From: JAOUEA01 sp963797635
GTDB lineage: Bacteria > Actinomycetota > UBA4738 > HRBIN12
NCBI GenBank assembly: GCA_963797635.1
Contig: CAWCPZ010000010.1
Location: 186,001 to 250,000, forward strand
Direction: 5' to 3'
DNA length: 64,000 nt
The notes under the pieces were generated by a model that was given only the letters and a program-made list of their open reading frames with translations, made no database searches and was not told the origin of the DNA. Within the stretch, counting starts at the first letter, position 1, and each line of letters opens with the position of its first letter. The position numbers and the translations under genes were made by a program. Of this stretch, positions 52,521 through 61,381 are shown piece by piece.

Positions 52521-53047
52521 CAGCTGTCCCCGTCCTGGTCGTGACGCGCCTTCAGGGTCTCGCCGCCGACGTGCTCGGCGAGCCGGTCGAAGAAGATCAG
52601 CGAGCCGCGCATCGCGCGGGAGTACTCGTCCGCCGGCAGGTTGCCGCCGCGCTGGGTGAACGTCATCTCGGTGCGGCCGTCGCCGATGTCCTTGAACTCG
52701 GCGGTCAGGACCTCGACGTTGCTGGTGGTGCCACCGGGGTCCGCCAGCGTCATGACCACGCGCTCGGGTTCCACGACCTCCCGGAACTCCCCCGCGAAGG
52801 GGATCTCGATCTTGTCGGGACCGTGCAGCATCACGGCGCTCCACGCGCCGCCGGGCCGTGCGTCCATCTCGATGCGGTCGAGCGGGATCGAGGAACCGTG
52901 CTCACCGAACCAGGTGGCGAAGCGTTCGGGCTCGGTCCACGCCTTGAACACGAGCTCGCGCGGGGCGTCGAACACGCGCACGATCTCGATGCCGTTGCCG
53001 TCGCTGTGGGCGGAGACGACGCCTTCGGGTGGGGTCTGATCAGCCAT
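52520..53047 (-). CDS. SRPBCC (AHSA1-type) protein
   Basis: A 175-aa START-like protein: IEIVRVFDAPRELVFKAWTEPERFATWFG, then GGAWSAVMLHGPDKIEIPFAGEFREV in outline, EVLTAEFKDIGDGRTEMTFTQRG and a C-terminal helix ending GGETLKARHDQDGDS. The LKARHD tail is the same as in the other two copies of the window. It lies between ArsR (8-bp overlap) and the hydrolase (1-bp overlap), a tightly coupled three-gene operon. Confidence 0.88.
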   Translation of the reverse strand: MADQTPPEGVVSAHSDGNGIEIVRVFDAPRELVFKAWTEPERFATWFGEHGSSIPLDRIEMDARPGGAWSAVMLHGPDKIEIPFAGEFREVVEPERVVMTLADPGGTTSNVEVLTAEFKDIGDGRTEMTFTQRGGNLPADEYSRAMRGSLIFFDRLAEHVGGETLKARHDQDGDS

Positions 53048-53378
53048 CGGTGGCTCCTTCCTGGATCGATCGGAGATGGTCCTCGAGGCGGTCGAACCGG
53101 GGCTCCCAGAACCGACGGTAGTGGTCCAGCCATGCGGAGACGTCCCCGAGCGGGGCGGCATCCAAACGGCACGGGCGCCATTGTGCGACCCGCCCCCGGG
53201 TGATCAGCGTGGCGCCCTCCAACACGGTGAGGTGTTTGGACACCGCCTGCAGGCTGATCGGGAACGGTTCGGCCAGCTGGCTGACGGTGGCCTCTCCTTC
53301 GGACAGGCGGGACAGGATCGCCCGCCGCGTGGGGTCGGCGAGCGCCCCGAACGTGGTGCTGAGTTGGTCGACCGCCAT
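53040..53378 (-). CDS. ArsR/SmtB family transcriptional regulator
   Basis: A 112-aa regulator with FGALADPTRRAILSRLSEGEATVSQLAEPF in outline, the recognition helix SLQAVSKHLTVLEGATLI, wing RGRVAQWRPCRLDAAPL and the end WLDHYRRFWEPRFDRL. It is the SRPBCC-associated type, without metal-binding cysteines at the sensor helix. A perfect TCAACC-GTTA-GGTTGA palindrome lies 24 bp upstream of its start. Close paralogue of the regulators at 45630 and 62832. Confidence 0.9.
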   Translation of the reverse strand: MAVDQLSTTFGALADPTRRAILSRLSEGEATVSQLAEPFPISLQAVSKHLTVLEGATLITRGRVAQWRPCRLDAAPLGDVSAWLDHYRRFWEPRFDRLEDHLRSIQEGATDG

Positions 53379-53401
53379 CGCGAGATGCCTTCTTCCGTTA
53401 A

Positions 53402-53417
53402 TCAACCGTTAGGTTGA
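53402..53417. promoter_or_regulatory. ArsR operator palindrome
   Basis: TCAACC (53402-53407), GTTA, GGTTGA (53412-53417): perfect 6-bp arms, 24 bp upstream of the ArsR start at 53378. It shares the AACC-N4-GGTT core with the site at 45966-45977. Confidence 0.65.
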
Positions 53418-53442
53418 ACATAGAGCAACGCAAGGAGTTCCG

Positions 53443-55095
53443 TCAACGTTGATCGTCGTGGGTGGCGCTGACCGAGAGCAACTCGAAGGCTTCGGTCGGC
53501 TCACGCTTGCCCTTCAGGTCGGCCAGCCCCATCGGCCGCACGTCGACGATCACGTCGGGCTCGGTGTTGACCTCGTCCAGGGTCCGGCCGGCGATCGTGA
53601 TGTGGCCCGGGGTCGAGAGGGTCTGCAGACGGGCGGCGACGTTGGTCGTGTCGCCGATCACCGAGAACGACCGTTGCGACCCGGCGCCCACGTTGCCGAT
53701 CACGGCCACCCCCGTGTTCACGCCGACACGGAACCGCGGCCAGTCCTCGGACGCGCGCACCTCCGTGGAACGGTCGCGGATCGCGATCGCCGCCCGCACC
53801 GCTCTCGCCGCATGGTCGGGCTGGTCGCCGAGCGCGTTGAACACCGCGAGCACGGCGTCGCCGGCGAACCGTTCGATCAATCCGCCCTCCTCGTCGACGA
53901 CGAACGGCACCACGACACCCCAGTACGCGTTCAACATCTCGATCACCTCTGCCGCCGGCCGGTCCTCGGAGAACGTGGTGAACCCGGAGAGATCCGCGAA
54001 CAACACGGTGACCTCCTGCTCCTGCCCGCCCAGCTGCGCGAGCTCGGGTTCGGCGTCGAGACGGTCGGCCAGGTGCGGGCTGACGTACTGGCGCAGCAGC
54101 CGGTCCATCCGCGCGAGCTCGCGCGCCGAGTCCGTCATGACGGCCACCTGGTCGCCGGTGAACCCTTGCTGACGGAGTTCCTCGCCGGTGCTGCCGAGGG
54201 TCCCCGAGGCGTCGGCACGCACGAGCTCGGCGAGCGCGGCCGATTGCCGATGGTCGAGCCGCTCCAAGGTGCGTTCCAGGTAGATGCCGCCGAAGGTTCC
54301 CGACGCGGTGCGCGCATGGCGGTACTCGTGCCGGGCAGCGAGCACGATCGTGGCGAACGCGATCGCCATCAGCACGTGCCACTCCCACCACGATGCCTGC
54401 CACGCGCGCCCGAACGCCATGGCGATCAGGGCCTCGGCGAGGAACACGAACGCCACCGCGACGGCCAGCGGAAGGGGGCGGCGGCGTGTGCGATAGATCC
54501 GCAGGTACCGCCACGCCGCGAACAGGTAGGCCGCCACGGCGAACGGCAGCAGGACCAGCAGCCACGGCGCGCGTTCGGACTCGATCACGCGATCGAGCGG
54601 TCCGAACCCGGCCACCGAGGCCGTCGCCCACACGATCAACACGACGACCAGGCCCACGCGCATCGGCGCCTGCAGCCGACGCAGCGTCGCCTCGGTGCGC
54701 TCGTCCATCTCGATCGCGGAGAGCGCCGCGAACCCCGCGGCCAGGATGAGTCCGGCGGGGGTGGCCAGCACGAACCCGCCGTTCGGCCCGTCGAGCACCA
54801 CGCCGGGTGTGGCGAGCGCGTGCAACGCCAGGAACCCCGCGCTCGTGAGCAGCACCATCGACACCAGGAAGAGCCGTTCGTCGCCGCTCCGCCGCGCGAC
54901 CTCGCTCACGATCAGGCCGAGGGCCACGTTGAGCAGGGCGACGCCGAACACGAGCCAGAAGTGCGATGGATGGTGCTCCCAATGCACGTCGAGCGACGGG
55001 AACCCCAGCATCAGGGCCAGTCCCGCGAGCGGGACGATCAGTGCGGCCGCGAGGAACCAGGGTGAGGGCCCCGCGGTGCGGGACGCGTGTTCCAT
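53443..55095 (-). CDS. Membrane-bound class III adenylate/guanylate cyclase
   Basis: A 550-aa protein. The N-terminal half has about eight membrane helices, followed by a linker helix (RMDRLLRQYVSPHLADRL) and a class III cyclase domain (about 355-535). Metal-binding aspartates sit in VLFADLSGFTTF and IERFAGDAVLAVFNAL. The transition-state Asn/Arg and substrate-specifying Asp lie in SFSVIGDTTNVAARLQ, indicating an active cyclase, most likely producing cAMP. Arrangement resembles mycobacterial six-helix cyclases, with more helices and no HAMP. Upstream neighbour is an unrelated kinase. Confidence 0.9.
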   Translation of the reverse strand: MEHASRTAGPSPWFLAAALIVPLAGLALMLGFPSLDVHWEHHPSHFWLVFGVALLNVALGLIVSEVARRSGDERLFLVSMVLLTSAGFLALHALATPGVVLDGPNGGFVLATPAGLILAAGFAALSAIEMDERTEATLRRLQAPMRVGLVVVLIVWATASVAGFGPLDRVIESERAPWLLVLLPFAVAAYLFAAWRYLRIYRTRRRPLPLAVAVAFVFLAEALIAMAFGRAWQASWWEWHVLMAIAFATIVLAARHEYRHARTASGTFGGIYLERTLERLDHRQSAALAELVRADASGTLGSTGEELRQQGFTGDQVAVMTDSARELARMDRLLRQYVSPHLADRLDAEPELAQLGGQEQEVTVLFADLSGFTTFSEDRPAAEVIEMLNAYWGVVVPFVVDEEGGLIERFAGDAVLAVFNALGDQPDHAARAVRAAIAIRDRSTEVRASEDWPRFRVGVNTGVAVIGNVGAGSQRSFSVIGDTTNVAARLQTLSTPGHITIAGRTLDEVNTEPDVIVDVRPMGLADLKGKREPTEAFELLSVSATHDDQR

Positions 55096-55137
55096 CGAGC
55101 CATCATGCAGGGTCGTCGCGGTCGTCCGCATCGCCCA

Positions 55138-56226
55138 TCAGGCCGACGGGATGGTGAACGCGATCGTGGTGCCGCCGGCGGCCGAGGGCCGGGCCTCGAT
55201 CGCCCCACCGTGCGCCGCAACCAGGCGCTTGGCGATCGCGAGCCCGAGTCCCGTCCCGCCGGCATCGGCCGACGTCACGAACCGGTCGAACACGAACGGC
55301 AGCTGGTCGAGGTCGATCCCCGGGCCCGTGTCGTCGACCTCGAACGTGGCGCTCGACGGGGTCGTCGCGACGCGGATCGTGACGGTGCCGTCCGGCGGGG
55401 TGTGCCGGATCGCGTTCGTCAGCAGGTTGGTCAACACCTCCGAGAGGCGGACGGGGTCGGCCTCGATCGTGCCGTCCGTTCCGGCATCGGCCGCGATCGT
55501 CAGCGTGACGCCGGCGTCGTCAGCCATGGACCGGAACGCCGTGGCGACGTCACCGGCGAGAGCCCGAGGGTCGACGGTCTCACGGTGCAGCTCGAGCACG
55601 CCGGCCTCGGCCATGGAGAGCGTGCGCAGATCCTCCAGGAGGCGATCCATCACGACGGTCTCCTCCACCAGGGGACGCAGCCGTTCGGCATCGGCAGGGT
55701 AGAGGCCGTCGAGCATGCCCTCCACGGTGCCGCGGATCACCTGCAGCGGTGTCCGGAGCTCATGCGCGACGTCGGCCAGCAACTCGCGGCGCCGCGCTTC
55801 GTCGGTCTCGAGACGTTCGGTCATCTGGTTGAAGCTGGACGTCAGCCGCCCCAGCTGCCGCGAACCCGTGACCTCGACCCGGGTGGTGTAGTCGCCGCCG
55901 GCCACGCGGTCGGCGGCGTCCATCAACGTGCCGATCGCGCGCGTGTTCCGCCAGAGCCAGCGCGCGCTCGCGATCAACGCCGCGATGACGGCGAGGGCGA
56001 GCGGCACCGTCACGATGGGGTGCGGCGCGTTGCCGCCGAACGCGGACGCCACCACCGTCGCGAGCGCCGCCACCAGCAGGACCACCAGGACCAGCACGGC
56101 GATCGCTCCCCGGCGGAACCGTCGTCCTGCGTCGAACCCCGGGCGTCCTCGGCCCGCCCACGGCGGCGGTCCATCCCAGTCCGGACCGCGCCAGGGCGCC
56201 CCGCGGCGGTCGTCGTGCTCAGGCAT
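55138..56226 (-). CDS. Sensor histidine kinase (HAMP, HisKA, HATPase)
   Basis: A 362-aa kinase. Two hydrophobic helices near the N-terminus (about 40-65 and 73-90) have almost no extracytoplasmic loop, so it probably senses within the membrane. HAMP follows (MDAADRVAGGDYTTRVEVTG), then HisKA with LADVAHELRTPLQVIRGTVE (His), and HATPase with NLLTNAIRHTPPDG, FEVDDTGPGID, VFDRFV and GGTGLGLAIAKRLV. It overlaps the response regulator gene by 8 bp. Linked with the small membrane protein upstream. Confidence 0.93.
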   Translation of the reverse strand: MPEHDDRRGAPWRGPDWDGPPPWAGRGRPGFDAGRRFRRGAIAVLVLVVLLVAALATVVASAFGGNAPHPIVTVPLALAVIAALIASARWLWRNTRAIGTLMDAADRVAGGDYTTRVEVTGSRQLGRLTSSFNQMTERLETDEARRRELLADVAHELRTPLQVIRGTVEGMLDGLYPADAERLRPLVEETVVMDRLLEDLRTLSMAEAGVLELHRETVDPRALAGDVATAFRSMADDAGVTLTIAADAGTDGTIEADPVRLSEVLTNLLTNAIRHTPPDGTVTIRVATTPSSATFEVDDTGPGIDLDQLPFVFDRFVTSADAGGTGLGLAIAKRLVAAHGGAIEARPSAAGGTTIAFTIPSA

Positions 56227-56899
56227 CGGCGAACCGGTAGCCGACGCCGTGCACGGTGAGCACGTAGCGCGGGTGTCCCACCTCGGGCTCGATCTTGCGA
56301 CGCAGGTTCTTCACGTGCGCGTCGATCGCGCGCTCGTACGTGTCGACCGTGACGCCGTGCAGGGCATCCAACAGCTGGCCGCGCGTGAACACCCTGCCCG
56401 GTTCACGGACGAACGTCGCCAGGAGCTGGAACTCCGTGGGGGTGAGGTCGACCGCGCGCCCGTCCACGCGAGCGCGCATCTTCGGCAGGTCGACCTCCAC
56501 GCCGGCGGCACGCATCACTTCGGCTCCGGCCGTGGTGCCGTTCGTGCGCCGCAGGACCGCACGCACCCTGGCCACCAGCTCCTTGGGACTGAAGGGCTTG
56601 ACGAGGTAGTCGTCGGCGCCGAGCTCGAGCCCGACGATGCGGTCGGATTCCTCACCGCGCGCGGTGAGCATCACGATCGGCGTGGCCGACGTGCGGCGGA
56701 GCTCACGCGCGACGTCGAGGCCGTCCATCCCCGGCAACCCGAGGTCCAGCACCACGAGGTCGGGACGATCGCCCCGGGCACTGGCGAGCGCCGCCGAGCC
56801 GTCGCCCACCACGGTCACTTCGAACCCGGCGACCTCGAGGTAGTCGCGCAACGTCCGCGCGATCTGCATCTCGTCTTCGACCACCAGGATCCGCTGCAT
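56219..56899 (-). CDS. OmpR/PhoB-type response regulator
   Basis: A 226-aa regulator. The receiver has VVEDEMQIARTLRDYL, phosphorylated Asp in LVVLDLGLPGMDG, Thr in VMLTARGEE and Lys in DYLVKPFSPKELVARV. The winged-helix output domain has VDLTPTEFQLLATFVREPGRVFTRGQLLD and YERAIDAHVKNLRRKIE. It pairs with the overlapping kinase and lies 65 bp downstream of a gene for a small membrane protein on the same strand, the order typical of envelope stress systems. Confidence 0.95.
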   Translation of the reverse strand: MQRILVVEDEMQIARTLRDYLEVAGFEVTVVGDGSAALASARGDRPDLVVLDLGLPGMDGLDVARELRRTSATPIVMLTARGEESDRIVGLELGADDYLVKPFSPKELVARVRAVLRRTNGTTAGAEVMRAAGVEVDLPKMRARVDGRAVDLTPTEFQLLATFVREPGRVFTRGQLLDALHGVTVDTYERAIDAHVKNLRRKIEPEVGHPRYVLTVHGVGYRFADA

Positions 56900-56964
56900 G
56901 GGGCGAGCCTCTCTCGCGAGACGGGCGGAGGCAACCGTGCCTCCGCCCGCGCCTCGCGACCTCG

Positions 56965-57375
56965 TCAGCCTGCAGGCGATGCCTCGGCCGGCGGTGTGTC
57001 GCCGTGCTCACGCTGATGCCACTCGCGAGCTCGTTCCTCGAACCGGCGCCGGCCCTCCTCGTTCCAGGGTCCCGGCCCGTAGCCTCCGGGCCCGCCTCGG
57101 CCCCAGCGACCCGCTCCCCGCATGATCCCGCCGATCAGGAAGAACGCCCCGATCAGGAACAGCGGGAACAGGAAGAACCCCGGGAAGAACCCGCGATGCT
57201 CGTCGCCCACCACGTGCACGACCTGGACCTCCTGGCCGTTGTCCTGGGCGACCTGCACCTGCTCGATGCCCTGGGCGATGCCGTTGCGCTCGCCCGCGTT
57301 GTACGCGCCGACCCCGATGCCGATCCCCGCGAGGATCACCACCACCACTGCCACGATCCCGATACCACGACGCAT
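56965..57375 (-). CDS. Small membrane protein upstream of a two-component system
   Basis: A 136-aa protein with an N-terminal helix (GIGIVAVVVVILAGIGIGVGAY), an extracytoplasmic stretch of about 40 residues rich in Gln/Val and containing HVVGDEHRG, and a second very hydrophobic helix rich in Phe (FFPGFFLFPLFLIGAFFLIGG). A Gly/Arg/Trp-rich cytoplasmic tail with ERAREWHQREHG follows. No family is known to me, though similar two-helix proteins precede OmpR-type pairs in other GC-rich Gram-positives. It may be a sensory partner or target of the system. AGGAGG precedes ATG 57375. Confidence 0.7.
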   Translation of the reverse strand: MRRGIGIVAVVVVILAGIGIGVGAYNAGERNGIAQGIEQVQVAQDNGQEVQVVHVVGDEHRGFFPGFFLFPLFLIGAFFLIGGIMRGAGRWGRGGPGGYGPGPWNEEGRRRFEERAREWHQREHGDTPPAEASPAG

Positions 57376-57492
57376 GTCGTACCTCCTCGTCTCGCGTCTG
57401 CCTCCACGTTGGCGCCCAGATGTGAACCGTTCGTGAAGGACGTAGGGAGGTTCATCGGGTGCCTCCCTGGCCCTCGAGGCAGCACCAGGCGT

Positions 57493-57939
57493 ATGGTCGA
57501 GGTCCAGGTCATGCCCGCATCGGAACCACGCCGTATGGAACGGGAGGCGATGGCGATGGTCGGTGAGATGACCGCGGTACTGCAGGGCATGTTCGGTGCT
57601 CTCGACAAATCCGATCCCGAGATGGCGCTTGCCTCGATCGGTGCCGATGCGCAGGGCATCGACGAGATCTCACGTCGATGGATGCGAGGGCCCGGTGAGG
57701 TCACCCGGTACGTCCGTGAACTCTTCGGCATCGCCGAGGACGTCCACTCCGAGATGCACGACGTGCACGAAGTCGACTGGGGCGAGACCGGCGTCGTCAC
57801 CTTCTGGCTGGAACAGGACTACACGCTGGACGGCGACCGAGGACACGTGTCCGCGCCCACCACCGCGGTGCTGCGACGCGAGGGCGGGGCCTGGAAGCTG
57901 GCGTTGTTCCACTCCCTGCCCCTGCCGCCGGAGCCGTAG
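57493..57939 (+). CDS. SnoaL-like (NTF2-fold) domain protein
   Basis: A protein of about 148 aa with helices EAMAMVGEMTAVLQGMFGAL and then a beta-sheet region (VTFWLEQDYTLDGD, TTAVLRREGGAWKLALFHSLPLP). The ending WKLALFHSLP is the typical last strand of the SnoaL_3/ketosteroid isomerase-like group. Start uncertain: ATG 57493, 57511 or one near 57550 behind GGGAGG are possible. Function unknown. Convergent with an acetyltransferase gene. Confidence 0.7.
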   Translation: MVEVQVMPASEPRRMEREAMAMVGEMTAVLQGMFGALDKSDPEMALASIGADAQGIDEISRRWMRGPGEVTRYVRELFGIAEDVHSEMHDVHEVDWGETGVVTFWLEQDYTLDGDRGHVSAPTTAVLRREGGAWKLALFHSLPLPPEP

Positions 57940-57950
57940 ACACCGGCCGA

Positions 57951-58457
57951 TCAGGGAAGCGGGTCGAGATCCTCGGCCGGGTCGATCTGCCAGTGGTTGC
58001 AGTGCAGGGTCGTTCCGCGGAACTCGAACGCCTCCTGCCCGATCAGCGTGAAGCCGAGCGACCGGCAGATGCCGTTGGAGGGCGCGTTGGTGATGGCGGG
58101 GAAGGCGTGGATGGTGCCCCAGCGACCGTCCGCACGGGCGCGTTCCAGCAGCGCCGCCACCGAGCGCTTGCCAACGCCCTGGCCTTGGAACTCGGGCAGC
58201 ACGCCCCAGCCGATCTCGCTGAACGGCGCGTCGTCGTCGTGACTCCAGATGCACACCGATCCCATGGCCTCGCCGTCGTCGGATTCGACCACGACGATCC
58301 ACGAGGTGTCGGTGTTCACCGCGGCGACATCCTCCGCGAGCTTGCCCGGGATCTCCTCCCGTGGTTGCGGACCGCCGAGCTCGGTGTTCATGACCGGGTC
58401 GCAGCGCAGGCGCTCCCACAGCGCGAGGTCATCGGGTCCGACGTCCCGGAGCTTCAT
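57951..58457 (-). CDS. GNAT family N-acetyltransferase (RimJ/RimL-like)
   Basis: A 168-aa acetyltransferase: MKLRDVGPDDLALWERLRCDP at the start, VCIWSHDDDAPFSEIGWGVLPEFQGQGVGKRSVAALLERA with the CoA-binding loop QGQGVG, and CRSLGFTLIGQEAF at the end. It falls in the GNAT_3-type group acetylating amino termini or small amines. Acceptor unknown. Confidence 0.85.
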   Translation of the reverse strand: MKLRDVGPDDLALWERLRCDPVMNTELGGPQPREEIPGKLAEDVAAVNTDTSWIVVVESDDGEAMGSVCIWSHDDDAPFSEIGWGVLPEFQGQGVGKRSVAALLERARADGRWGTIHAFPAITNAPSNGICRSLGFTLIGQEAFEFRGTTLHCNHWQIDPAEDLDPLP

Positions 58458-58497
58458 CCCAGCATCTTGCCACGGGCTCTGGCGGCGCAGGCCGTCG

Positions 58498-58875
58498 TCA
58501 GCGGCCGTTGATGTGCAGGATGTTGCCGTCCGGATCCTTGAACCACACGCCCTTGAAGCCGTCGGCGACGTGGACGTCTCCGTCCAGCGTGAGGCCCGGC
58601 AGGTCGTAGTGCTCGAACGTGACGCCCTTGGTGGTGAGGTCCTTGAAGATCGTGTCGAAGTCCTCGCCCACCGACCACGCCAGCGCGTTCGCCTGGTTCG
58701 TTCCGGCGTAGGCGGACTCGTAGACCATGATCGGGGTCTGCCCGCTGCGGTAGTTCACCATCCCGTCCTGGTCAGCCGCGTCGGCTACGAACCCCAGCGT
58801 TCCTTCGTAGAACGATCTCGCTGTGGTGACGTCCTTCACGGCGAGCATCGCCGTCGCATCCATCTCGTTCAGCAT
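58498..58875 (-). CDS. VOC family protein
   Basis: A 125-aa VOC protein, MLNEMDATAMLAVKDVTTARSFYEGTLGF, then VGEDFDTIFKDLTTKGVTFEHYD and the closing VWFKDPDGNILHING. ATG 58875 is preferred because AGGAG lies about 8 bases upstream; other starts at 58881 and 58884 are possible. Divergent from a second VOC gene at 58994, with which it shares a similar leader sequence in inverted orientation. Substrate unknown. Confidence 0.83.
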   Translation of the reverse strand: MLNEMDATAMLAVKDVTTARSFYEGTLGFVADAADQDGMVNYRSGQTPIMVYESAYAGTNQANALAWSVGEDFDTIFKDLTTKGVTFEHYDLPGLTLDGDVHVADGFKGVWFKDPDGNILHINGR

Positions 58876-58898
58876 CCACATCACTCCTTCAACCCGTC

Positions 58899-58969
58899 GA
58901 TACCCAGGACCGCGTCATCCGAAGCGCGTCGTCCGTGGCTGGGAGTACGCTCGGGATCTCGTGGGTATC
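58899..58969. promoter_or_regulatory. Inverted homologous leaders of the divergent VOC genes
   Basis: GATACCCA (58899-58906) and TGGGTATC (58962-58969) are exact reverse complements. The similarity continues outward: both genes are preceded by TGGGTATC(C/G)ACGG, then GAAGG(G)AGTGAT, then the start codon. The same leader therefore stands before each gene in opposite orientation, either as a common promoter/operator element or as the trace of an inverted duplication. Confidence 0.6.
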
Positions 58970-58993
58970 CACGGATCGAAGGGAGTGATCGAC

Positions 58994-59377
58994 ATGGGCA
59001 AGGTCGTGCATTTCGAGATCCCCACCGACGATCTCGAGCGGGCGAAGACCTTCTACGGATCGGTCTTCGGATGGCAGTTGCAGACGATGAACATGGGCGA
59101 AGAGGACTACACGATCGCGATGACGGGCCCCGTCGACGAGAAGACCCAGCGCCCCACGGAGCCGGGTTCGATCAACGGCGGCATGACGCAGCGTGGCGGC
59201 TCGATCCCGGCGCCGGTCATCACGATCGAGGTCGACGCGATCGATGACTCGCTGAAGCAGATCGAAGCCGGAGGGGGCGGCGTCGTGCAAGCCCGCACCG
59301 AGATCCCGGGCATGGGCGCGTTCGCCTACTTCACGGACAGCGAGGGCAACGTCATGGGGTTGTGGGAGACCGTTTGA
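58994..59377 (+). CDS. VOC family protein
   Basis: A 127-aa VOC protein of the actinobacterial 27-kDa-antigen-like subgroup. It begins GKVVHFEIPTDDLERAKTFYGSVFGW, has INGGMTQRGGSIPAPVITIEVDAIDDSLKQI in outline and ends MGAFAYFTDSEGNVMGLWET. The SEGNVMGLWE end is typical of this subgroup, in which metal ligands are often incomplete. GAAGGGAG precedes ATG 58994. Divergent partner of the gene at 58498. Confidence 0.85.
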   Translation: MGKVVHFEIPTDDLERAKTFYGSVFGWQLQTMNMGEEDYTIAMTGPVDEKTQRPTEPGSINGGMTQRGGSIPAPVITIEVDAIDDSLKQIEAGGGGVVQARTEIPGMGAFAYFTDSEGNVMGLWETV

Positions 59378-59450
59378 GGTCTCGCAGCCGCTGACACCGA
59401 CTCCCAGCCGGCTCGCGAGCCGGCGCGGGGGAGTGGGAAGATACGCGGCC

Positions 59451-61377
59451 ATGGAGTCCGCGTTCGAAGCACCCACGGCCGAGCTGTTGCTGGACACGAA
59501 GACGCCGGCGGAGCTGGCGCTCTCGCCCGACGGATCGAAGCTGGCGTTCTCGTTGCACGCGACCGTCGCCGACGTCGGGTCCTATGTCCCGTGCGATCTC
59601 TACGTGGTGGATACCGGATCCGACGCCGACCCGGTGCAGCTCACCGACGGGGCGTTCGCCGACGTGCTGCCGGCCTGGTCGCCCGACGGTTCCCGGCTGG
59701 CGTTCCTGTCCGATCGCATCACGTCCGGGCATCAACTGCCGTACACGATGCCGGCCGGCGGTGGCGAACCGACGCTGGCGGCCACGCTCGACCGGTTCGG
59801 CCGAGAGCGTCGCGTGGTCGGGCGACGGGAACCGTCTCCTGGTGCTCGCCGCCGATCCCGGTTCCTACGGGCTGGACTGGGGAGCGCGTGCGGTCCGTGG
59901 CGCCGAGCCCGAGTCCGATCCGATCGTGCGGCGGCCGGGCGATGCGCGGCGCCGACTGTTCCTGATCGACCTCGGATCCGGAGACGTCACGGAGGTGGGT
60001 CCGCCCGACCTCAGCATCTGGGAGGTGGACTGGGACGGCGATCACACCGCGGTGGCGGTCGTCGCCACCGATCACACGGGATCGGGCTGGTACCAGGGCG
60101 TGGTGGCGCGGCTCGATCTGCAGGCGCGCACCGCACACACGCTCTACGAGCCCGAGTGGCAGATGGAGGGGTTGGAACGCTCGCCCGACGGCACCCGTGC
60201 GCTGATCGTGGAGGGATACGCCAGCGACCATGGGCTGCTCGCCGGCAGCATCATGGTGATCGACGTCGCGACCGGCGAGACCTCCGATCCCTGGCCCGAC
60301 CTGCAGTCGGTGGGCCTGGCGTCGTGGTGCGACGACGATTCGATCTGGTACGCGAGCACCGACGGCACCGGGAACGCCTGCGGCCGCATCTGGCTCGACG
60401 GCCGGCAGGAGGAACGCTGGCGCGACGACGCGTTCATCGGCGACGCCGTCACCACCCCGGCCTGCGTGATCAGCGAGGGTGCCGCCGACGTGTGGACCAC
60501 CCACCAGGCGCACGCCACACCGCCCGAGCTCGCGCGGTTCGACCACGACACCGGTTCCTGGGTGCGCCGCACCTCGTTCAACGACCACATCGTGCGCGGG
60601 CGCGTGTTCCCCGACGCACGCACGATCCGGTGGATGGGCGAGGGCGACGTCGAGATCGAGGGCGTGTTGATGACGCCGCACGGCGCGGAGGGGCCGCTGC
60701 CGCTGATCGTCGGCGTCCACGGCGGTCCCACGTGGAACTGGGGGTCCTACTTCTCCGATTCCGAACCGAACGCGGTGCTGCTGGCCTCGGCGGGCTACGC
60801 GTGTCTGCTGCCGAACCCGCGCGGGAGCATCGGGCGCGGCCACGTCTTCAACCAGGGCGTGATCGGCGACGGGGGCGGGATCGACTTCCGCGACATCATG
60901 GCCGGGGTCGACCACGTGATCGCCGAGGGCATCGCCGACCCCGACCGGTTGGGTATCGCGGGCTTGTCCTACGGCGGCTACATGGCGGCGTGGGCGGTTG
61001 GCCAGACCGACCGGTTCGGCGCGAGCGTCGCGATGTCGGTGGTGTCGAACTACCTCTCGTTCCACCTCACCTCGGAGGTGTGGTGGTACGACCACGCGAT
61101 CCTCGAGGGCGACTGGCACGACCCGGCGAGCCAGTACATGGACCGCTCACCGGTGACGCACGCACACAAGGGGTCGACACCCACGCTGATCCTGCAGGGT
61201 GCGATCGACCGGTGCACCCCGGTGAGCCAGGCCGACGAGCTGTTCACCGCGATCGCCGAGACCGGCACCGAGGTCGAGCTGGTGGTCTACCCGCGCGAAG
61301 GCCACGTGCCGCTCGAACGCGGCCACGCCCTCGATGCGATCCGGCGAACGCAGGAGTGGTTCGACCGCCACCTGTAG
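59451..61377 (+). CDS. S9 family prolyl oligopeptidase/acylaminoacyl peptidase, frameshifted as read
   Basis: A peptidase of about 640 aa. The N-terminal beta-propeller begins in one frame (AELALSPDGSKLAFSLHA, LPAWSPDGSRLAFLSDR) and continues in the next (ESVAWSGDGNRLLVL). Removing one C at 59792-59793 joins them as LDGSAESVAWSGDG. The C-terminal hydrolase domain has GVHGGPTWNWG (oxyanion), nucleophile GIAGLSYGGYMAAW (Ser codon at 60967), Asp in LILQGAIDRCTP and His in YPREGHVPLERGH. There is no signal peptide, so it is cytoplasmic. It degrades short or blocked peptides. The catalytic triad is intact. Confidence 0.88.
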
Positions 61378-61381
61378 TCGA

